From the NCBI GenBank assembly GCA_019633425.1, contig WSUB01000201.1, positions 1-64,000 on the forward strand: a DNA stretch of 64,000 nt. Reading direction: 5' to 3'. The DNA is from Tulasnella sp. 424 (taxonomy: Eukaryota; Basidiomycota; Agaricomycetes; Cantharellales; Tulasnellaceae). The translations under genes were made by a program, and so were the position numbers. Below the pieces are notes generated by a model. That model searched no databases. It was not told where the DNA came from and saw only the letters and a list, made by a program, of their open reading frames with translations. Of this stretch, positions 57,688-64,000 are shown piece by piece; positions within the stretch are counted from its first letter, which is position 1; each line of letters starts with the position of its first letter.

Positions 57688-60382
57688 ATGGTTTTGATCA
57701 TCCCTCAAAGTGAAAAGGCTGATGTGAGTATCATTATTAATTTTTGTGTGAGCGATGGGAGTGCGGTGATGTCACCCCTCGACCGCTCACCACCCATCTC
57801 TGCACACTTTTGCTTAATCCGACTATTAACTCTCCCGCAGCCGCCGCCTTATACTCCAAGAGATCCATCGCCATTACCACCATTACCTCAGCAATTACCG
57901 CAGCCGTCTTCATCGACAACATCACCAGGTGCGCCTCCACCGGGCGCCGCTCCATCGTTGCCGACACGAACAAGCAGCGACGGATCATCTCATCCTAGAA
58001 ACCCCAACCTCTTGCAGCCATCAGCAAAAAACTATCTACGTGTAGTCCAAGTAGATCAAGACATCATTGGCCATTGGACGATAAATCCCGCATTACCTCA
58101 ATCTGCGTCACCCTCCGGCGATGGAGCACCACACCCAGGTCAACCCGCCGGCGCCAACGTGTACTTCCAAACCGAACGCGCAAGAATCGAAGCTACAGTC
58201 GCCTGGATAGGAGCATCTGCAAATGGAGAGGGTTTACCTAGAGCAAAAGTCGAAGCTCTCAACAAGCGCGGAGATATATCGATCATCAACACCACACGAC
58301 CTCGCGGCCTACCCATCCACGTCAAAGCAGTCTCCCTCAGAAAGGGAGACGTTCGGATCTGCGCTCCATCGGATTTCTACGGTATCTTACTCCTCCGGAT
58401 ACCTGCCTCAACCGATTGGAAGTCCCGTATCGGCTTAGCAAGCGAAATCAAAAGCCAAGTCTCTTGCACGCGAGAAACCGCCATCACCCGCAAGGGCAAG
58501 AACAAGATGCAACAAGCATTCTTACTCGACCAAGCCGATAGTGAAGAACACACCCTCGTCGAAATTCTAATCGGTTCCGATTTAGAAGTCGCTGATTTCA
58601 ATCGGGCATTCAATGCCGGTCCTGGTTCCCTCGATTTAATCGAAGTCGAAATCCGTGGGGAGGGCACGCGGATCATGATTTTAAGCGCAGAAGATGCTGC
58701 TTTAGGTCACGAGCCCTTCCCATCGCAACCCGAGGACGAGATGAAGAACGCAGCCAGGAATGTGGACAAGAGTTGGAGAGTGCCTGGCGTGAACCAGGGA
58801 GGGTTTACGGTCTCGTTCAGGGATCGGTCAAATCGTCCCGCGAATCACGCTGGTGGAATTGAAATTGTGATCGACGAACCGCCCAAGTGGATGGGGAGTT
58901 TCATGAAGATGTTGGGGAAGCATGGGGACAAGGACAGGGACAAGGATAGAGACAAGGACAAGAAAGGATGTAAAACAGGAGGAGCGAGTAGCAATTCGAG
59001 CGTGAGTCAGCATTGGGGCTGGGTTACTTCGCCGCAGTGTGAGTTTGAGTCTTTTTGGCGGGTTTCCTGTCGTCGGGTTTAGCTAATGCCTGGCGCCCCT
59101 TGTTGGTTCAACAGCATCAACCGTAACACTCGTGACACCGGAAGAGCGATCCGGTCCTCCGCCATTCCCTGGAATCGGCGCTCCTGGTAGCCTTTCGCCT
59201 CGCTCGTCGTACGACCACCACCGACGTCTCTCTTCAACGTCACACGAGGACCATAGGGACCTTCTCGTCACCCCACCTCCTCGTTCTCAACGGTCAGCAA
59301 GCTTTGGAGGAAGCTCGGAAGCTACTTTCGCCTCCATCTCACCACCAATTCCGCCAATTCCACCAAGACGGCCAACGCCCACACCTCCCAACCAGAACAC
59401 ACCTTCAGCAACTCCGGGCTCACCATACGTGTACCCGTCTGTCTCGACAAGCCCACCACCTCAACACCCTTTGAGAAGTCCGTCTGATCCGAAAGTGGGA
59501 CCCAGGCATCCGGATCTAGCCAGAGGAGTACCGAGGATTATTAGTCCACCGCTGGCAAGCCCACCACCGTCGTCGAAGCGAGTCCCCTATTCAAGGCACG
59601 GGCATTCGTATTCGATGGATGATCTGAGGGATGCTATTGATGGGGGGAGCGGTGGTAGAGAGCAATCGACTTCCCCCGTAGAGTTCAGCGGGAACGATGG
59701 CGGTGGTGGACGGCAAGGGTCCAGTCGACACCGCGTTTGGCAGGAACAACAGGCTTCGCGAGTTCCTGCTGGAGGAGGGCTCACTTTCGGACGGGATATG
59801 GGGCCTTATAGGTATCCGTACGGAACGATGCCTCTACCTTCCGCGTCGGCGTCGTCATCTCGAGGAGGGAATACGAGGGGGAGGTGGGATCCCGACCTAA
59901 CTCGGGAGAGGTGGAATTCTTCCAGAAACCACCATCATGGCCATCGTAACGGTCAAGCTCTACCTCCACCACCGCCACAACATCCAAGCGCTCAACAAAC
60001 TAGGATGTCTCCTCCCCCGCTACCCATCAGCTCTTCTCGTTCTCCAGGTCCCGGCTCGCCGAAGAACAGGTACCCCGGACACCCACAACGGCCTTCAACT
60101 TCACCCACAACTACTACGAACCATCAAAGAGGCGCGAGCAATCCCTGGCCAGCGTCCTCGTCCTCGTCTTCCTCGTCACCGCCTCCAGCAGCATCGTCAG
60201 CGTGGGCGCAATGGCAACATCGAGGAGCGACGATCCCACAACCTTCGTCGCCTTCACCTTCCACCAATTCCGGTGGGTCGACGGCAAGTGGGAGAGATGG
60301 GAGAAACAGGTTGGTCAAGATGAAGAACCGAAACCAGTCGACGCCGGATTTGAGGGGTGGAGGCATATTGAAGAGGAAGTAA
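57688..60382 (+). CDS. DUF7330-like protein with long Pro/Ser-rich tail
   Basis: Three exons, 57688-57723, 57841-59038 and 59115-60382, give about 833 residues. The short first exon MVLIIPQSEKAD joins PPPYTPRDPSPLPPLP, the usual beginning of this agaricomycete family. The folded part (residues about 65-330) has IIGHWTINPALP, IEATVAWIG, VEALNKRGDISII, LPIHVKAVSLRKGDVRICAPSDFYGILLLRIP and EILIGSDLEVADFNRAF. These are repeated beta-strand motifs with an RNG-like turn, as in DUF7330. A Lys/Asp tract (DKDRDKDRDKDK) then leads to a tail of over 400 residues rich in Pro, Ser, Gly and His with SPPPLP-type motifs, likely disordered and able to bind SH3 or WW domains. Function is not known. The family name is my recognition of pattern. 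Confidence 0.75.
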
Positions 60383-60678
60383 TCCATGGAACTGGTGGGA
60401 CGTCGGAAAGGTAGGAGAGGGTGGTATCGAGGCCCCCGTGGTGGACGCGTTCGGTTTTCTTTTTCTCTTTTGGTATTTAGTTCTGTTATCTCCCATCTCG
60501 TTTCGGGTCTGTTCCTCCCTCTTTTGAAGCTCCAAGGTGGTGTACCCCGTGTCTTCCATATGTACGCGGAATTTGTCCAGCTCTTCCCTCACTCTCCCGG
60601 CTTCCTTTTGTTTCTACTTATCTGCTTTCAACGCGCTAGCGCGTGCACTGTATGGATTATCTTACCGCTTTCGTTTTG

Positions 60679-60684
60679 AATAAA
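60679..60684 (+). terminator. AATAAA-type 3'-end signal
   Basis: AATAAA lies 297 bases after the stop codon of the DUF7330-like gene, after T-rich sequence (TTTTCTTTTTCTCTTTT at about 60460). Fungal signals are loose, so this is a candidate only. Confidence 0.35.
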
Positions 60685-60867
60685 ATGTATGGATAGTGGT
60701 GCCACTTCAGTACTGGATCTCGAGCACCGTGACCCCGCGTGTTGCGAACGAACAAAGATAAAAGAAACCCCGAATCACATTCCGGAACGACATGTCATGA
60801 ACGGTAAAGACAGGCCTAACAGATATCACGGAGAAAAGCGAGGTCGAGAAAGTAACAACAAGAACGA

Positions 60868-63480
60868 CATTGCGCACGCGGTCTTGCCACTTCTCATCAA
60901 CCGATGAAAGTGTTTCCAGGGCTCACCACGAGGAGGCCCGCGTGCGACTACGAGCCCCAAGAAAAACAAGCAGTAAAAGTGCTCTGGCCATCGGATTCGG
61001 GACCCTCACGGCGCCCACCGTGTTGGTACCGGCAAAGAATGAAAGACTTTATAAGGCAGGGCCGCTCTGGAAATTTCCTCCACACAGCCCGCCGGGACAG
61101 GTGGCTAACCAAGATCATCAGCTCAGTTATAACCTAAGTCTGGTCCGGTAACCGTTGCAGATCGTAGCAAGGTCAGATTCGAGTCGAGGAAGCGAACAAT
61201 AGCGATGAAATCGCTCACCAATAAAACCAAAGCAGACCGCGGGTTCGACGGGGAATCTGTGGAGACGAATGGTGCAAAGCTGGGTATCGCGTTTAGCTAG
61301 AAGAAGATGCATACCTGGATGGAAGGGAACCCGCGACTAAGAAACTCGAAACCATCACGTTAAACGCTCTGTCAAATAATATAAAGAAACGAAGGGATCT
61401 GACCTCAGAAGTCGACGCCAGAAAAGCAAAAGCGTACGCGGTCTAGCCACTCCCTCCAGTCAAAGAGGAAGTGTTTCCAGGGCCCACCACGAGGAGGTCC
61501 GCGTACGACTACGAGCCCCCAAAAAACTAGCAGTAAAGTGCTATGGCCATCGGATTCGACACCCCCATGGCGCCAACCATGGGGATACCGGAGAAGAAAT
61601 AAAGACTTTATAAGGACATGCCCGACTGGAATTTCCTCCACACAGCCCGCTGGGGCAGGTGGCTAACCAAGATCAGCTGAGTTATAACCTAAGTCCCAAC
61701 TGGTAACAGCTGCAGTTCGTAACAACGTCAGATTCGACCTAGCGAGCAATAGTAGTGAAATCGCTTACCAAGAAACCCAGAGCAGACCGCAGTATAACCC
61801 GGAAACCTGTGGAAACCAACTATTCAGACAGAAATATCAAGAGGTTTGGTGGGAACGAACATGGCGAGGGAGATAGCGGCTAATATCTGACGAACCAAGA
61901 GAGTTATTTGAACGTTGTGCCAAGAAATTGACGGACCTCAGAGACCTGACTCCAGAAGCTAGACAAGAGCAATACACGGCGTACGCGGTCTAGCCACTTC
62001 TCCCAACCAAAGAGGAAGTGTTTCCAGGGCTCACCACGAGGAGGCCCGCGCACGACTTCGAGCCCCAAAAACCGAGCAGTAAAGTGCTTTGGCCATCGGA
62101 TTCGTCACCCCCATGACGCCAGCCATGGGGATACCGGCGAAGAAATGAAGACTTTATAAGGAATGGCCCGACTGGAAATTTCCTCCACGCAGCCCGCTGG
62201 GCAGGTGGCTAACCAAGCTCATCAGCTCAGTTATAACCTAAGTCTGGACCGGTAACGGCTAGAATCGTTAAAAGGTCAGATTCCAGTCGAAGAAGCGAAC
62301 ACTAAAATCGCTCACCAATAAAACCAGAGCAGACCGCGGGTTCGACGAGGAATCTATGGAGACAAATGGTACAGAGCTAGGTACCGCGTTGAATTAGAAG
62401 AAGATCGATACCTGAGTGGAAGGGAGCTAGTGGCTAAGAAATTCGAAACCATCAACGTTAAACGCTCTGTCACGGATTCTTAAGGAGCGAATGGATCTGA
62501 CCTCAGAATTCGACACCAGAAAAGCAAAAGCGTACGCGGTCTAGCCACTTTCTCCAGCCAAAGAGGAAGTGTTCCCAGGGCTCACCACGAGGAGGTCCGC
62601 GTACGACTACGAGCCCCAAAGAACCGAGCAGTGAAGTGCTCTGACCATCGGATTCGTCACCCCCATGACGCCAGCCATGGGGATACCGGCGAAGAAATAA
62701 GACTTTATAAGGAATGGCCCGACTGGAAATTTCCTCCACGCAGCCCGCTGGGCAGGTGGCTAACCAAGCTCATCAGCTCAGTTATAACCTAAGTCTGGAC
62801 CGGTAACGGCTGGAGGTCGTAACAATGTCAGATTCGACCCAGCGAGCAACAGTGGTGAAATCGCTTACCAAAAAAACCAGCGCAGACCGCAGGATAACCC
62901 GGATACCTGTGGAAAGCAACGATTCAGACGGAGGTATCAAGAAGTTTGGTGGGAAGGAACACGGCGAGAGAGATAGCGGCCAAGATCGGACGAACCAAAA
63001 AGAAATTACGTTGAACGTTATGTAAACATATACTACAGACCCCATGGATCTGATAGCCAACAGCAATACACGGCGTGCACGGTCTAGCCACTCCTCTCAA
63101 CCAAAGAGGAAGTGTTTCCAGGGCTCACCACGAGGAGGCCCGTGCACGACTTCGAGCCCCAAAAAAACGAGCAGTAAAGTGCTTTGGCCATCGGATTCGG
63201 GACCCTCACGGCGCCCGCCGTGGTGGTACCGGCGAAGAAATAAAGACTTTATAAGGAATGGCCCGACTGGAAATTTCCTCCACACAGCCCGCTGGGCAGG
63301 TGGCTAACCAAGCTCATCAGCTCAGTTATAACCTAAGTCTGGACTGGTAACGGCTATAGATCGTAAAAATGTCAAATTCGATTAAACAAGTTCTGGCTGG
63401 CGAAAATCGCTTACCAAGAAAACCAGAGCAGACCACCAGCTGGACGAGATACCTGTTGAGGGCAGTGGTGCAGAGTTAGG
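60868..63480. repeat. Five-copy satellite of about 550 bp with A-B-A-B-A higher order
   Basis: Anchoring on AGTGTTTCCAGG (AGTGTTCCCAGG in copy 4), copies lie at 60909, 61470, 62017, 62568 and 63111, so spacings are 561, 547, 551 and 543. A conserved core of about 280 bp holds GGCCATCGGATTCG, GACTTTATAAGG, GGAAATTTCC and AGTTATAACCTAAGTC. The remainder is of two kinds. After copies 1 and 3 it has GGGTTCGACG and AGAAGAAGAT. After copies 2 and 4 it has ATAACCCGGA, ATTCAGACGGAGG-like and TTTGGTGGGAA. The true period is therefore a dimer of about 1.1 kb. No protein is encoded consistently across copies. Confidence 0.9.
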
Positions 63481-63510
63481 CGTTACGTAGTTGATGAAGA
63501 GCGGCATACC

Positions 63511-63584
63511 GGGCGTGTGGTGCGTGGTGCGTGGTGAGTAGAAGGTGGGCGGTGGGCAATGGGCGGTGGGTGGTGGGTAGAAGG
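63511..63584. repeat. G-rich GTGGTGC/GGGCGGTGG simple repeat
   Basis: Short imperfect repeats (GTGTGGTGCGTGGTGCGTGG, then GGTGGGCGGTGGGCAATGGG) follow directly after the satellite. The G-runs could form a quadruplex on the plus strand. Confidence 0.8.
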
Positions 63585-64000
63585 AAGTTAGAGACCAGAG
63601 CGTGCTGGCGGGCGGGGTTTAAATCCTGCAAGCCGATCGCCCCGTCGCAGCAGCGTTCGAGTCGATGGATTAAAGTACCGCTGACACGTCATCGAGTCTT
63701 CGTGTAGGATGTGACGCGAAGCAGCGGAGTTTAGATGACGTGAGTGAGGGCTGACGGACAAGTTTGGGATTGAATTGCACCGATGTCATCGGTAAACAAA
63801 CGCGCTCCGGACATGATAAAAATTTAATTCGTAAATCGATTACGATTGGCATTGTGTACCGGAGAAAGTGTTCAGATCATATTTCCGATGAAACTGGCAA
63901 TGCTTCCTGTGGACTCGGACTGACTTTGGGGGTCGCTGGGACTACGACCTCATCCAAAGATTAGCATGCCTAAAATCCATTCAAATTTCTTTCAATTACT
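63585..64000. other. Window end, no gene recognised
   Basis: Two short open frames on opposite strands overlap at 63670-63964 and show no family features. No RNA gene is apparent. Confidence 0.35.

Noticed and set aside
61405..63307. Short frames repeated in each satellite unit (for example 61405-61641 and 62503-62739)
   Set aside because: They arise from the repeat; frames are broken or shifted in other copies and changes do not favour synonymous sites.
60868..63480. Satellite taken as direct repeats of a CRISPR-like or tRNA array
   Set aside because: The units are about 550 bp, the host is a eukaryote, and the GGTTCGA-like piece is not followed by a tRNA fold.

Overview
The window is from a filamentous basidiomycete, most likely an agaricomycete. 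The genes are split by 50-120 bp GT-AG introns. Several gene families are typical of that group: F-box/LRR proteins, a NACHT-WD40 receptor, a DUF7330-like protein, and cupredoxin-like secreted proteins. There is also a chromodomain-bearing Ty3-type retrotransposon. All exon structures are my own manual splice models, checked for reading phase but not against transcripts.

Layout. (1) Positions 1-6740 are a gene graveyard. It holds a decayed F-box/LRR gene (about 905-2230), two copies of a decayed UNC-45/She4/CRO1-like gene (minus strand, about 2330-3705 and 4060-6740), and a transposed 5' end of a second F-box gene between them (3712-4020). (2) Positions 7616-12871 are a nine-exon NLR-type gene with an N-terminal helical domain, a NACHT NTPase and 14 WD repeats. 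(3) Positions 13252-19230 are a nearly complete Ty3/chromovirus element on the minus strand with near-identical LTRs and a CCAAT target duplication. Its pol is broken by one frameshift and one stop. (4) Positions 19236-22579 are a gene-poor, repeat-bearing stretch. (5) Positions 22580-38919 are a normal gene-dense block: F-box protein, Sec14-like lipid-transfer protein, a second F-box/LRR protein, a small type I membrane protein, an Mdm1-like PXA-RGS-PX sorting nexin, RuvB-like helicase 2 (RVB2), and an RS-rich nuclear protein. (6) Positions 39180-53300 are six tandem, intact copies of a secreted cupredoxin gene in units of about 2.4 kb. (7) Positions 53598-56612 are a tandem pair of gag-like genes, the first broken and the second intact. 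(8) Positions 57688-60382 are a large DUF7330-like gene. (9) Positions 60868-63480 are five copies of a roughly 550-bp satellite arranged as an A-B-A-B-A higher-order repeat, whose units hold hairpins that look maintained by compensatory changes.

The block at 22-39 kb carries household functions: lipid transfer, membrane contact, chromatin and RNA processing. The flanks are accessory sequence dominated by duplication: NLR, F-box relics, transposon, tandem secreted proteins, gag-like genes and satellite. The strongest candidates for something undescribed are the cupredoxin array with Kex2-type processing sites in its tail, the covarying hairpins of the satellite, and the self-priming geometry of the retrotransposon.
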